64,000 bases of DNA from Rhodococcus jostii RHA1 (lineage in GTDB: Bacteria > Actinomycetota > Actinomycetes > Mycobacteriales > Mycobacteriaceae): assembly GCF_000014565.1 (NCBI RefSeq), contig NC_008268.1, positions 1,612,001-1,676,000 of the forward strand, written 5' to 3'. Made by a program: the position numbers and the translations under genes. Each line of letters begins with the position of its first letter. The first letter of the stretch is position 1. Positions 52,733 through 61,635 of the stretch are shown here, piece after piece. The notes under the pieces were generated by a model. It made no database searches and had not been told where the DNA came from. It saw only the letters and a list, made by a program, of their open reading frames with translations.

Positions 52733-54508
52733 TCAGGCCGGCGTGCGGTACCTGAGCATCATTTCGTGATCCTCGTGATCGAGGATGTGACAGTGCCAGA
52801 CGTAGCCCTGCAGCGATCTCGGACCACCGGTGGGTCCGTGTCCGTGGGCGTCGTGTGATTCGTTCCCGAACACCGCGTCGGGGTCGAAGCCCAGCCCCTC
52901 CGCCGTGGGAAACCGCACGACGATTCTGGTGACGGAATTGGCGTTCGCCAGCACCGTGTCCTTGAATCCCCGCTCCCACGGTTCCGCCGGAAGGAGCGGA
53001 GAGATCGTGAACGCGTCCGCCGACGGAGTCCACCGGATGCCGAGCGGCGGCTGCGGGGTGGCGAACGCGAATCGCAGAGTCTCGATGACCTGACGCCCCA
53101 GCACCCGGAAGTTCGCGAGATGCAGATGCACGGGATGCGGATCATTGGTCGCGTTGATGATGTTCCACTGCTCTACAGTGCCCTGGCGCGGCAACTCGAT
53201 GTCCTCGGTCGAATACCGGAGATTGTTCAGGGACATGATCGACGGCGGAAGCCGCACGTCGCTCGGCTGGCTGAGCGTGACGTTCCGGAAGACCTCGGGC
53301 CGCGGGATCGGCGGCAGCAATTCCGGCTGCGCTGGTCCTCCGCGCAGTGTCGCCGGGGGCGCGCCGGCGAATCCGCGGGCAGTGCCCACCCGGAAACGGC
53401 AGAACCTCGGCATCGTGCGTTCGCCGATCAGTGCGGCCTGGAACGGCGGCGGCTCGTCGTTGCAGAGTTCCACCGTCGATCCCGATTCGAGAGTTCCGAA
53501 GTCGACGAGGACGTCGACACGCTCGGCTGGGCTCAACCGCACCCGCGTCACCGCGACCGGGGCGTTCAGCAGCCCGTTGTCGCCGCCGATCACCCAGAAC
53601 CGCATCCGGTTGCCGAAGTACAGATTCCACACACTCAGCGAGCCCGCGTTGACGAGTCGCATTCGATACAACCCCCGGGCCACGTCAAGTTCCGGCCACA
53701 CCTTGCCGTTCACGACCCCGACGTCGCCGACCGCGCCCCCTTCCCAGCTCCCTCGCGGGACGGCGGGCGTCGAGCGGATCCGTTGCCTGCCCTCGGCGGT
53801 GAACATCTTCTCCTGCAGCACGAGGGGAACCTCGAACTCCCCCGCCGGCAGACGCAGCGGATTGTCGGCGCGCCCGGTGTCGAAGTCGTCCCGCAGCAGG
53901 TACAGCCCGACGAGGCCCGCATAGATGTTGAGTCTGGTCACCCCCATGGCGTGGTCGTGGTACCACAGTCCGGCCGCGTCCTGCCGGTTCGGAAGATGGT
54001 GCAGGTACTCCTGACCCGGCCGGAACACCTGCTCGGGGTGCCCGTCGAACTGCGGCGGATTCACCCCGCCGTGCAGATGCGTCGCCGTGGGCACCTGCGT
54101 GCGGTCCCGTTCGCTCAGCCCGTGCAGCGACGTATCGAAATCGAACGCGAACGGGTGGACGGTGATGCTGTTCCGGAAGGCGATCGTCGTCGGCTGATCG
54201 ATGTGCGCCTCGATCGTCGCGCCGAGATAGTCCGCTCCGCTGTATGCCAACGCCGGCGAGGGCGGCAGATCGGCGTGGAACTGGTGGAGTGTGCTGCTCG
54301 CGTGGACGTCGACGGTCGTCCCGGACATCGTCGGCAGGATCGGGAGCCGATCACGAAAGGGTTCGAGCGGGGGCGAGGAGAACATCAGGGGTCGCAGCGG
54401 ATCGATGTCGAAGGGGAAGGCGCTCGCCGACCCGGCCGACACCGCGCCCAGCCCACCGCCGAGCGCCACCGCACGCAGGAACGATCGGCGCGAGATCCGT
54501 CCACTCAT
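52733..54508 (-). CDS. Tat-exported multicopper oxidase (CotA/bilirubin-oxidase-like)
   Basis: A 591-residue protein. The Tat signal is SRRSFLRAVALGGGLG with cleavage near ASAFPFD. Copper ligands are in THLHGG, WYHDHAMGVTRLNIYAGLVG, HPVHLHL (starting near 458) and HCHILDHEDHEMM (572-584), where the last motif fits HCHxxxHxxxxM for the type 1 and trinuclear sites. These enzymes oxidise phenols, bilirubin or metal ions with O2 outside the cell. ATG at 54508 or GTG at 54517 could start it. No copper chaperone gene is adjacent. Confidence 0.9.
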   Translation of the reverse strand: MSGRISRRSFLRAVALGGGLGAVSAGSASAFPFDIDPLRPLMFSSPPLEPFRDRLPILPTMSGTTVDVHASSTLHQFHADLPPSPALAYSGADYLGATIEAHIDQPTTIAFRNSITVHPFAFDFDTSLHGLSERDRTQVPTATHLHGGVNPPQFDGHPEQVFRPGQEYLHHLPNRQDAAGLWYHDHAMGVTRLNIYAGLVGLYLLRDDFDTGRADNPLRLPAGEFEVPLVLQEKMFTAEGRQRIRSTPAVPRGSWEGGAVGDVGVVNGKVWPELDVARGLYRMRLVNAGSLSVWNLYFGNRMRFWVIGGDNGLLNAPVAVTRVRLSPAERVDVLVDFGTLESGSTVELCNDEPPPFQAALIGERTMPRFCRFRVGTARGFAGAPPATLRGGPAQPELLPPIPRPEVFRNVTLSQPSDVRLPPSIMSLNNLRYSTEDIELPRQGTVEQWNIINATNDPHPVHLHLANFRVLGRQVIETLRFAFATPQPPLGIRWTPSADAFTISPLLPAEPWERGFKDTVLANANSVTRIVVRFPTAEGLGFDPDAVFGNESHDAHGHGPTGGPRSLQGYVWHCHILDHEDHEMMLRYRTPA

Positions 54509-54692
54509 ATCGGTCACATCGGGTGTGTTCACGCGGAAAGACGATTCGAGATCGGTCGGCGACGACGTTACTCCGCCGGGTGCGGCACCCACCCGCGATC
54601 GGGACACACACTCGCCGCACGAACAGGGCCGTTCACCGACCTCACAGCGGCCTCTCATCGATCGTTCAGCGTCGGTTGGCACACTGTGTGTC

Positions 54693-55325
54693 GTGACCGA
54701 ATCGACTAGCAGGCTGCGTCGCAGTCTTCGTCGCCTCGCCTTCGCCGCGGCGGGTGTGGCGGCACTGTGCGCGCTGTACCTCATCCGCCCCGAATCGTCG
54801 GGTCTCGTCCTCCCGGAGGCACTCCGACCCGTCGCCGATCCTGTAATCCAGGCGATCGACATCACCACGGTGCTCGCAGCGACCGTCGTACTCGCCATCG
54901 TCGCGGCGATGCGAAAACTTTCGTACGGCATGGGTGCGGTACTGCTGCTGTGTATCGGCGCGAATCTCACCAGCGCCGCAGTCCGGGCATGGGAATCGGA
55001 TGCACCGTCGGTGCTCCTGCCGAGCGGGCACGTCGTCGCCGTCACCGCGCTGTACGGTTCTGCGCTGCTGGTATCGGCGCCGCGGTTCCGGCCCGTCATC
55101 GCGGGACTGGGTTTCGCCGTCGTCCTCGGTGTCGCGGGGGCAGCCGCGCTCGTCGAACCGATCGGCATCTTCGGCCTTGCGGCCGGTCTGATCATCCTGG
55201 CGATCTGGTGGGCGCTGGCGTCCACCCTGATGCTGTACTCCCCCGTGGCCGCCGAGCGTGAAGAGCGACGGCCCGACACCGCGGCCATCGCCTTCTCCCG
55301 GCACCGCGGCAGTCTGCGCCTCTGA
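54693..55325 (+). CDS. PAP2-like membrane protein with incomplete active site
   Basis: A 210-residue membrane protein with about six helices. The PSGHVVAVTALYG segment near residue 110 is PAP2 motif 2 (PSGH), but the flanking motif 1 (KxxxxxxRP) is not clear and motif 3 (SRxxxxxHxxxD) is not seen. It may bind a lipid phosphate without normal phosphatase chemistry, or it may be a degenerate relative. GTG at 54693 is chosen to fit a basic N-terminus. It is divergent from the multicopper oxidase, with about 180 bases between. Confidence 0.7.
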   Translation: MTESTSRLRRSLRRLAFAAAGVAALCALYLIRPESSGLVLPEALRPVADPVIQAIDITTVLAATVVLAIVAAMRKLSYGMGAVLLLCIGANLTSAAVRAWESDAPSVLLPSGHVVAVTALYGSALLVSAPRFRPVIAGLGFAVVLGVAGAAALVEPIGIFGLAAGLIILAIWWALASTLMLYSPVAAEREERRPDTAAIAFSRHRGSLRL

Positions 55326-55335
55326 GGCGCTTCGC

Positions 55336-55383
55336 GCCCGTGCGTGGTCAGCGAGTCTCTGCACTCGTCAACCACGCACGGGC
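55336..55383. terminator. Bidirectional terminator between PAP2-like and pntB genes
   Basis: Perfect 13-bp arms at 55336-55348 and 55371-55383 enclose a second, smaller hairpin (AGCGAGT with ACTCGT). It lies between convergent stops and can end both transcripts. Confidence 0.78.
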
Positions 55384-55392
55384 CCGGAGGGC

Positions 55393-56817
55393 CTACAGGG
55401 CCTTGAGTTCCTCGGTGACCTCGGAGACCGACTTCTTCGCATCCCCGAACAGCATGGAGGTGGTGTCGGCGAAGAACAGCGGGTTGTCGATGCCGGCGAA
55501 CCCGGAATTCATCGACCGTTTGAGCACGATCACCGACTTCGACTGATCCACGTTCAGGATGGGCATCCCGTGGATCGGCGAGGACGGATCGTTGCGGGCG
55601 GCGGGGTTGGTGACATCGTTCGCACCGATCACCAGGGTGACATCGGTGCGGGCGAACTCGTCGTTGATGTCGTCCATTTCCTTCATCGCGTCGTACTCGA
55701 CGTCGGCCTCGGCCAGCAGCACGTTCATGTGCCCGGGCATCCGGCCGGCGACCGGATGAATGGCGTACTTGACCTCGACACCCTTCGACTCGAGCATCTT
55801 GGCCATGTCCTTGACCGCGTGCTGGGCCTGCGCGACGGCCAACCCGTAGCCGGGGACCACGATCACCTGGTTGGCGTACGCCATCTGGATCGCCGCATCC
55901 GCCGCCGAGGTCGACTTCGCCGTCTTGACGGTGCCGTCCCCGACCGCCGCCGCGACGCCGCCGCCACCGAACCCGCCGGCCACGATCGCCGGGATGGACC
56001 GGTTCATCGCCTTCGCCATCAGGTTGGTCAGGATCGAACCCGACGCACCGACGATCATGCCGGCCACGATCATCGCCTGATTATTGAGCGCGAGACCGGC
56101 GGCCGCCGCGGACAGACCGGTCAGCGCATTGAGCAGCGAGATCACCACGGGCATGTCGGCGCCGCCGATCGGCAGCACCACCATCAACCCGAGCACCGCC
56201 GCCAGCACCAGCACACCCACGATCCACCACTGCGACGTGGGGCCGGTCGGCTCGATCGCCTTGACCCCGATCGCCACCGCCAACGCGACGGCACCGATCA
56301 GCAGCACCGCATTGAGCGGCTGCTGCAACCGGCCGATGCCGATCGGCCGGCCCGGCAACGTTTCCTGCAGCTTGAGGAACGCGATCACCGAACCCCAGAA
56401 CGAGATCGATCCAATGATCGCCGCGAACAGCGACGCGATGACGATGTGCACCGTCGGCGACTCACCGTGCTGGAACGCGGTGAACCCGTCCGAGTCCAGG
56501 AACTCGGCGTACGCGATCAGCGCGACCGTGCCACCACCCACACCGTTGAACAGGGCCACCAGCTGCGGCATCGCGGTCATCTTCGTCCGCAACGCCGGCG
56601 GCACACCCAACACCACACCGATCACCAGACCGGCGACGATCAGCACCCAGTTGGAGGTGTCCCGGATCGCGATCAACGTCGCGACCACCGCCACACCCAT
56701 ACCGACCGCGGCGATCTGGTTACCGCGGACCGCGGTCTTCGGGCCGGTCAGACCCATCAGACCGTAAATGAACATCGCGAACGCCACGATGTACAAAACG
56801 TTGACCAAATACTCCAT
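55393..56817 (-). CDS. pntB: NAD(P) transhydrogenase beta subunit
   Basis: A 474-residue subunit with eight or nine N-terminal membrane helices and a C-terminal NADP(H)-binding domain. IVPGYGLAVAQAQHAVKDMA begins the NADP domain, HPVAGRMPGHMNVLLAEADV is a conserved loop, and IGANDVTNPAARNDP and MPILNVDQSK are the transhydrogenase signatures. It couples proton flow to hydride transfer from NADH to NADP+. It overlaps the pntAB stop by one base. It is the last gene of the pnt operon. Confidence 0.95.
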   Translation of the reverse strand: MEYLVNVLYIVAFAMFIYGLMGLTGPKTAVRGNQIAAVGMGVAVVATLIAIRDTSNWVLIVAGLVIGVVLGVPPALRTKMTAMPQLVALFNGVGGGTVALIAYAEFLDSDGFTAFQHGESPTVHIVIASLFAAIIGSISFWGSVIAFLKLQETLPGRPIGIGRLQQPLNAVLLIGAVALAVAIGVKAIEPTGPTSQWWIVGVLVLAAVLGLMVVLPIGGADMPVVISLLNALTGLSAAAAGLALNNQAMIVAGMIVGASGSILTNLMAKAMNRSIPAIVAGGFGGGGVAAAVGDGTVKTAKSTSAADAAIQMAYANQVIVVPGYGLAVAQAQHAVKDMAKMLESKGVEVKYAIHPVAGRMPGHMNVLLAEADVEYDAMKEMDDINDEFARTDVTLVIGANDVTNPAARNDPSSPIHGMPILNVDQSKSVIVLKRSMNSGFAGIDNPLFFADTTSMLFGDAKKSVSEVTEELKAL

Positions 56818-57146
56818 TACCGGTCCCCACCCTTCTCAACAACAACAACAGGGGCGGTGGGCTTGGACTTGAACATCGCCAACATCCGGTCGGTGACCAC
56901 GAAACCACCGACCACGTTGATCGTTCCGAAGACCAGGGCCACGAACAGGATCACCTGCAGCCCCCACGGCGGGTTGTCGACCTTGCCGAGCACCACCAGC
57001 GCGCCGAGGACGACGATGCCGTGGATGGCGTTCGTGCCCGACATCAGCGGGGTGTGCAACGTGTTCGGGACCTTGGAGATCACCGCGAACCCCACGAACC
57101 CGGACAACACCAGGATCGCGATGTTCGCCAACAATTCGGTGTACAT
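56817..57146 (-). CDS. pntAB: NAD(P) transhydrogenase alpha subunit, membrane part
   Basis: A 109-residue protein with three to four hydrophobic segments: LLANIAILVLSGFVGFAVIS, GTNAIHGIVVLGALVVLG and VILFVALVFGTINVVGGFVV. This is the separated transmembrane part of PntA found in actinobacteria. The C-terminus has FKSKPTAPVVVVEKG. It starts where pntAA ends and overlaps pntB, so the three are coupled. Confidence 0.92.
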   Translation of the reverse strand: MYTELLANIAILVLSGFVGFAVISKVPNTLHTPLMSGTNAIHGIVVLGALVVLGKVDNPPWGLQVILFVALVFGTINVVGGFVVTDRMLAMFKSKPTAPVVVVEKGGDR

Positions 57147-58259
57147 CTAGGACACACCCTCCTCACGGGTGACGCAGGACGCGGCGAGGACCTCGTCCGA
57201 GAAATCGGGGGCCAGCGCCCCGTCGACGAGCATCAACTCGAGCAGCGCGGAGATGTTCTTCGAGTACAGCTCCGAGGCGTGCTCGGGCATGCTGGCGGGC
57301 AGGTTCAGCGGCGAGCAGATCGTCACCCCGTGCTTGACCACGGTCTGACCGGGCTCGGTGAGCTCGCAGTTACCGCCGGTCTCCCCGGCCAGGTCGACCA
57401 CCACGGATCCGGGCTTCATGCCCTCCACCGCGGCGGCGGTCACCAACCGCGGCGCCGGACGGCCCGGCACCAGGGCGGTGGTGATGACCACGTCGAAGCC
57501 CTTGATCGCGTCCTCGAGCGCCTGCTGCTGCTGCGCCCGCTCCGCCTCGGTCAGCTCGCGGGCGTACCCGCCCTCACCGGCGGCGTCGATCCCCAGATCC
57601 AGCCACTGCGCACCGACCGAGCGGACCTGGTCGGCGACCTCCGGGCGCACGTCGTAGCCGGTGGCCCGGCCACCGAGACGCTTCGCCGTGGCCAGGGCCT
57701 GCAGGCCGGCGACACCGACCCCGAGCACCAGCACCGTGGCGGGCTTGACGGTGCCCGCGGCGGTGGTGAGCATCGGGAAGAACCGGGTCGACTCCGACGC
57801 CGCGAGCAGCACCGACTTGTACCCGGACACGTTCGCCTGCGACGACAACGCGTCCATCACCTGGGCACGGGAAATCCGCGGGATCGCCTCGACCGCGAAC
57901 GCCTGCACCCCGGCCGCCTTCAGCGCGGCGACCTGATTGTCCTGGTTACGGGGGGCGAGGAACCCGATCAGGGTCTGCCCGGCATGCAACCGGCCCACCT
58001 CCTCGTCCGACGGCGGCGCGACCTTCACGATCACGTCCGCCGCCCATGGATCGGCGATGGCGGCTCCTGCCAATTTGTACGACTCGTCCGGGATCAGCGC
58101 GCCCAAACCGGCACCCGACTCGACCACCACGTCGACGCCCTTGGCGATCAACGACGCCACGACTTTGGGCACCAACGCGACCCGACGCTCACCGTCGTTC
58201 GACTCCCGAACGACGCCGACCGTCGGGCGCGCAGTGGACGCGCTCTGCGATGTATCCAT
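57147..58259 (-). CDS. pntAA: NAD(P) transhydrogenase alpha subunit, NAD-binding part
   Basis: A 370-residue soluble subunit. VGVVRESNDGERRVALVPKV and SGAGLGALIPDESYKLAGAA are the N-terminal family motifs, and VLVLGVGVAGLQALATAKRL is the NAD Rossmann loop, followed by YDVRPEVADQVRS. It binds NAD(H). It is the first gene of the operon and is preceded by a region containing a perfect TGTGA/TCACA site. The operon supplies NADPH for biosynthesis. Confidence 0.94.
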   Translation of the reverse strand: MDTSQSASTARPTVGVVRESNDGERRVALVPKVVASLIAKGVDVVVESGAGLGALIPDESYKLAGAAIADPWAADVIVKVAPPSDEEVGRLHAGQTLIGFLAPRNQDNQVAALKAAGVQAFAVEAIPRISRAQVMDALSSQANVSGYKSVLLAASESTRFFPMLTTAAGTVKPATVLVLGVGVAGLQALATAKRLGGRATGYDVRPEVADQVRSVGAQWLDLGIDAAGEGGYARELTEAERAQQQQALEDAIKGFDVVITTALVPGRPAPRLVTAAAVEGMKPGSVVVDLAGETGGNCELTEPGQTVVKHGVTICSPLNLPASMPEHASELYSKNISALLELMLVDGALAPDFSDEVLAASCVTREEGVS

Positions 58260-58457
58260 GTATCGACTTCCTGCGGTAGATGGTGTGTGTGCCGCGACGA
58301 GCGGCGATCAACCGATGATGAGCGGAAATATTTCCCCCGACTCGACTGAGTTAGCTGATAGTAGCCAGAGAACGCGTGACGTAGGGAACAGAGAAGTCTG
58401 TGGGTAGGCGTCTGAATCGAGTCCGAACAGTCGTTCTCACAGATCTTTCTGCTCGTT

Positions 58458-58473
58458 TGTGAACCCGGTCACA
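58458..58473. promoter_or_regulatory. Crp/GlxR-like site between pnt and DUF488 genes
   Basis: TGTGAACCCGGTCACA has perfect TGTGA/TCACA arms with a six-base centre. It is about 200 bases upstream of pntAA and 56 bases before the DUF488 start. It may control either or both. Confidence 0.55.
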
Positions 58474-58528
58474 GGGTGTTTGGTCGTAGTCTGACGGTAG
58501 ACAGCCGCACGGAAGCGGAGGTTCGGCC

Positions 58529-58930
58529 ATGAGCACACCGAAGGAACGGAACGCGGAGGACGTCACCGCGGATCCGCCGGTCGTCGTCGAGCGGGTGTAC
58601 GACCATCCGACCGAGGGCGACGGACTGCGGCTGTTCGTGGACCGGCTGTGGCCGCGGGGCCTCCGCAGGGACGCGTTCCATTTCGACGACTGGGCCAAGG
58701 ACCTCGCTCCGTCGACGGAGTTGCGTCACTGGTACTCGCACGACGTCGCCGCGTTCAGCGAGTTCCGCGAGCGGTACGTCCACGAACTCGATTCGCCGAC
58801 CGGCCGGAAGGCCGTCGCGCGGGTGCAGGAACTCGCGCAGGGGCGGCCGATCGTTCTCCTGACCGCGACGAAGGACGTCAGCCACAGTCACGCCGAGGTA
58901 CTTGCCGAATACATGCTGGATCGGTTGTGA
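58529..58930 (+). CDS. DUF488-family protein (YeaO-like)
   Basis: A 133-residue protein. LRLFVDRLWPRGLRRDAFHF and DDWAKDLAPSTELRHWYSHD are the signature of DUF488, and RPIVLLTATKDVSHSHAEVL is the second conserved part. The family function is not established; the conserved histidines and aspartates suggest an enzyme. The ATG follows GGAGGTTCGGCC. It overlaps the next gene by GTGA. Confidence 0.85.
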   Translation: MSTPKERNAEDVTADPPVVVERVYDHPTEGDGLRLFVDRLWPRGLRRDAFHFDDWAKDLAPSTELRHWYSHDVAAFSEFRERYVHELDSPTGRKAVARVQELAQGRPIVLLTATKDVSHSHAEVLAEYMLDRL

Positions 58931-59091
58931 CCGCCTACCGCGACGACGCCGCGCCCGTCACCGAGCCGGACGACGACCTCGGCGGCGACCCCGTCTGCTG
59001 GCTCGACCGCGTGTGCCCCGACTGCGGGTTGTTCCTCACCGATCACACCGCGGGCACCTGCCCGCGCTGCGGGGCGGCGCGCGGCAGGTGA
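58927..59091 (+). CDS. Small zinc-ribbon protein
   Basis: A 54-residue acidic protein with one rubredoxin-like zinc ribbon: CPDCGLFLTDHT and CPRCGAARGR supply four cysteines as two CxxC pairs. Upstream of that is DDLGGDPVCWLDRVC. The GTG start overlaps the DUF488 stop (GTGA), so the two are coupled and the ribbon may be an accessory metal or nucleic-acid-binding partner. No function is known. Confidence 0.72.
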   Translation: MTAYRDDAAPVTEPDDDLGGDPVCWLDRVCPDCGLFLTDHTAGTCPRCGAARGR

Positions 59092-59102
59092 CGTGCGGGA
59101 GT

Positions 59103-60644
59103 TCAGCCGGCGTTCAGGTACCGGGCACGGAGTTTGTGCTTGACGAGTTTGCCCGTGGGTGTGCGCGGCAGGTCGTCGGAGAAGTCGATGCTGCGCGGCG
59201 CCTTGAAGTGACTCACCCGGTCGCGCACGTAGTCGAGTAATTCGCGGGCGACGGCATCGGACGGCTCCACCCCCTCGACGAGTTGCACGACGGCTTTGAC
59301 CTGTTCGCCCATCTCCTCGTCGGGCACGCCGATCACCGCGACGTCGAACACCTTGGGATGCATGGTGAGAACGTTTTCCGACTCCTGCGGGTAGATGTTC
59401 ACCCCACCCGAGATGATCATGAACGCGGCGCGGTCGGTGAGGTAGAGGAAGCGGTCGGAGTCGATGTACCCGATGTCGCCGCTCGTGGTCCACGTCGGAT
59501 GGTCGGGGTGCGTCGCGGATTCGGTCTTGACCGGGTCGTTGTGATACTCGAACGGCCGTTCCTCCCTCTCCCAGTAGACGGTCCCGATGTCACCGACGGG
59601 CACGTCCGCACCGTTGTCGTCGCAGATGTGCACGATGCCCATGACCCCGTCGTGGCCGACCGATCCCGGCTTCGCGAGGGCCTGGGCGCTGTCGATGAAC
59701 GTGGCACCGGCCCCTTCGGTGGATGCGTAGTACTCGTGGATCACCGGGCCCCACCACTCGATCATCGAACGTTTCACGTCGGGCGGGCACGGCGCCGCCG
59801 CGTGGATCGCCACCTTCAGACTCGACACGTCGAACTTGTCGCGAACGTCCTTGGGCAGCTTCAGCATCCGGACGAACATCGTCGGGACCCACTGGCTGTG
59901 GGTCACCCGGTACTCCTCGATGAGCCGCAGCGCCTCCTCGGCGTCGAAGCGGTCCATCAGGACGATCGTGCCGCCGACGGAGGTGATGGTGCCGCAGAAG
60001 CGCAGCGGCGCTGCGTGATACAGGGGTGCGGGGCACAGATAGACGGTGTCGGAATCGAATCCGTACATCGGGGCGAACACGGCGGTGTACGGATCCGTGG
60101 TGGTGTTCACCTCACCCTCCGGGAGAGCGGGTTTGATCCCCTTGGGCCTGCCGGTGGTGCCCGACGAGTACAGCATGTCCTGCCCGCGGGGCTGCGAATC
60201 GAGCGGTTCGGCCGACTGCGCCGCCACGGCGTCGTCGTAGCTGTCGAATCCGTCGAGCTCGCCGCCGTATACGAGACGGTGACGGACGCGGGGCAGCTGA
60301 TTCTCCTCGCGCGGCACGGCGCCGCCCGCGTCGGCGGAAACGATGAGCACCTCGGCTCCGCAGTCGTCCACGACGTAGCCGGCTTCCTCCGGGGTGAGAT
60401 GCCAGTTCACCACGGTGATGTACAGCCCCGATCGCAGCGCTGCCCAGTACACCTCGAGAACCCGGAGGTCGTTGCTCGACACGAGCGCCAGGTGGTCGCC
60501 GACCTTCAGGCCGAGCGAACGCAGGTGCCGTGCGAGGCGGGTGGACCGCTCGTCCAGCTCCCGGTAGGTCAGCTGCTCCCCCGTCGAGGGACGAATGACA
60601 GCGGGCTTGTCCGGGGTGGTCGCCACGAAGTTTCCAGGGAACAT
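59103..60644 (-). CDS. Acyl-CoA synthetase (AMP-binding)
   Basis: A 513-residue ANL enzyme. YSSGTTGRPKGIKPAL is the P-loop, YYASTEGAGATFIDS the A5 motif, WTTSGDIGYIDSDRFLYLTD the A7/hinge region, and PRTPTGKLVKHKL carries the catalytic lysine. Compared with usual fatty-acyl ligases the A5 motif has EG rather than TE, as in many mycobacterial FadD variants. ATG at 60644 is preferred because AAGGAG sits five bases upstream. The acid activated is unknown. Confidence 0.87.
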   Translation of the reverse strand: MFPGNFVATTPDKPAVIRPSTGEQLTYRELDERSTRLARHLRSLGLKVGDHLALVSSNDLRVLEVYWAALRSGLYITVVNWHLTPEEAGYVVDDCGAEVLIVSADAGGAVPREENQLPRVRHRLVYGGELDGFDSYDDAVAAQSAEPLDSQPRGQDMLYSSGTTGRPKGIKPALPEGEVNTTTDPYTAVFAPMYGFDSDTVYLCPAPLYHAAPLRFCGTITSVGGTIVLMDRFDAEEALRLIEEYRVTHSQWVPTMFVRMLKLPKDVRDKFDVSSLKVAIHAAAPCPPDVKRSMIEWWGPVIHEYYASTEGAGATFIDSAQALAKPGSVGHDGVMGIVHICDDNGADVPVGDIGTVYWEREERPFEYHNDPVKTESATHPDHPTWTTSGDIGYIDSDRFLYLTDRAAFMIISGGVNIYPQESENVLTMHPKVFDVAVIGVPDEEMGEQVKAVVQLVEGVEPSDAVARELLDYVRDRVSHFKAPRSIDFSDDLPRTPTGKLVKHKLRARYLNAG

Positions 60645-60811
60645 CCGCACTCCTTTTGTTAATGGAGATTCTCACCACGGGTCTACCACACCGGACCCGG
60701 GACGGGGAGGTCTTCGACGCCGTCACCGGCGCATTCGTCCGCCCGCGGCGAAAACGCTCGGACGCTCCGGCGGGAGGTCCTACAGTTGAGGCAAAAGGAG
60801 GCGTACGACCC

Positions 60812-61630
60812 GTGAATGCCCTGCAGAAGGAACCGATCCTCGACGCATTGTTCGAGGAATGGGACGTACTCGACGACGTGCTGTCCACGTTGTCCGGCGA
60901 CGCGTGGTTCACGCCCACCGCGCTCCCGGGCTGGACCGTCCACGACGTGACCGCGCATCTCATCGGCACGGAGTCGCTCCTTGCCGGAATCTCCGCACCG
61001 CACACCAGTATCGACGTCCGCTGCCTCGCGCACGTGCGCAACGAGATCGGTGCGTTCAACGAAGAGTGGGTCGAGGGCCTGCGGGGGTGCTCCGGCCCCG
61101 AAATGCTCGAGCGCTTCCGGGTGATCGTGGCCCGCAGGCGGTCGGAGCTGAGCGAGATGACCGACGAGGCGTTCGAGGCCGAGACCACCACACCGGTCGG
61201 TCAGGCGCCCTACCTCCGGTTCATGCGCATCCGCGTGTTCGACTGCTGGATGCACGAGCTCGACCTGCGCGACGCCCTCGCGCTGCCCGGCGACGAGGGC
61301 GGCCTGCGCGGGGAGACGGCGTTCGAGGAGATCGCGGGCGCTGTCGCGTTCCTCGTCGGCAAGCGCGGCAAGGCCCCGGACGGGTCGAGGATCACCCTGG
61401 AGCTGACGGGACCGCTTGCGCGGAACATTCACGTCGCCGTCGACGGCAGAGCCGCGGTGGTCGACGCACTGCCGTCCGAGGCCACCGCGACCGTGACTCT
61501 CGACTCCCGGCTGTTCACCCGGTTGGCGGGCGGCCGGACGACGGCGGCCGATCACCGCGACGAGATCGCGTTGAGCGGCGACACCGCCGTGGGCAAGAGG
61601 ATCGTCGACAACCTCGCGTTCACGATCTGA
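60812..61630 (+). CDS. Maleylpyruvate-isomerase/mycothiol-dependent family protein
   Basis: A 272-residue DinB-like protein. AWFTPTALPGWTVHDVTAHL with HLIGTE supplies the metal-binding histidines of the MDMPI N-terminal domain, and a second part runs from FDCWMHELDLRDALALPG. The C-terminal SCP2-like part includes LELTGPLARNIHVAVDG. Known relatives use mycothiol in isomerisation. The GTG start has AAAGGAGG upstream but a longer than usual spacing. It is followed by peptidase E five bases later. Confidence 0.82.
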   Translation: MNALQKEPILDALFEEWDVLDDVLSTLSGDAWFTPTALPGWTVHDVTAHLIGTESLLAGISAPHTSIDVRCLAHVRNEIGAFNEEWVEGLRGCSGPEMLERFRVIVARRRSELSEMTDEAFEAETTTPVGQAPYLRFMRIRVFDCWMHELDLRDALALPGDEGGLRGETAFEEIAGAVAFLVGKRGKAPDGSRITLELTGPLARNIHVAVDGRAAVVDALPSEATATVTLDSRLFTRLAGGRTTAADHRDEIALSGDTAVGKRIVDNLAFTI

Positions 61631-61635
61631 CCGCG

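Noticed and set aside
55258..57150. A 630-codon plus-strand frame opposite pntB and pntAB
   Set aside because: It is Arg/His/Gln-rich low-complexity sequence from the reverse of conserved transhydrogenase genes.
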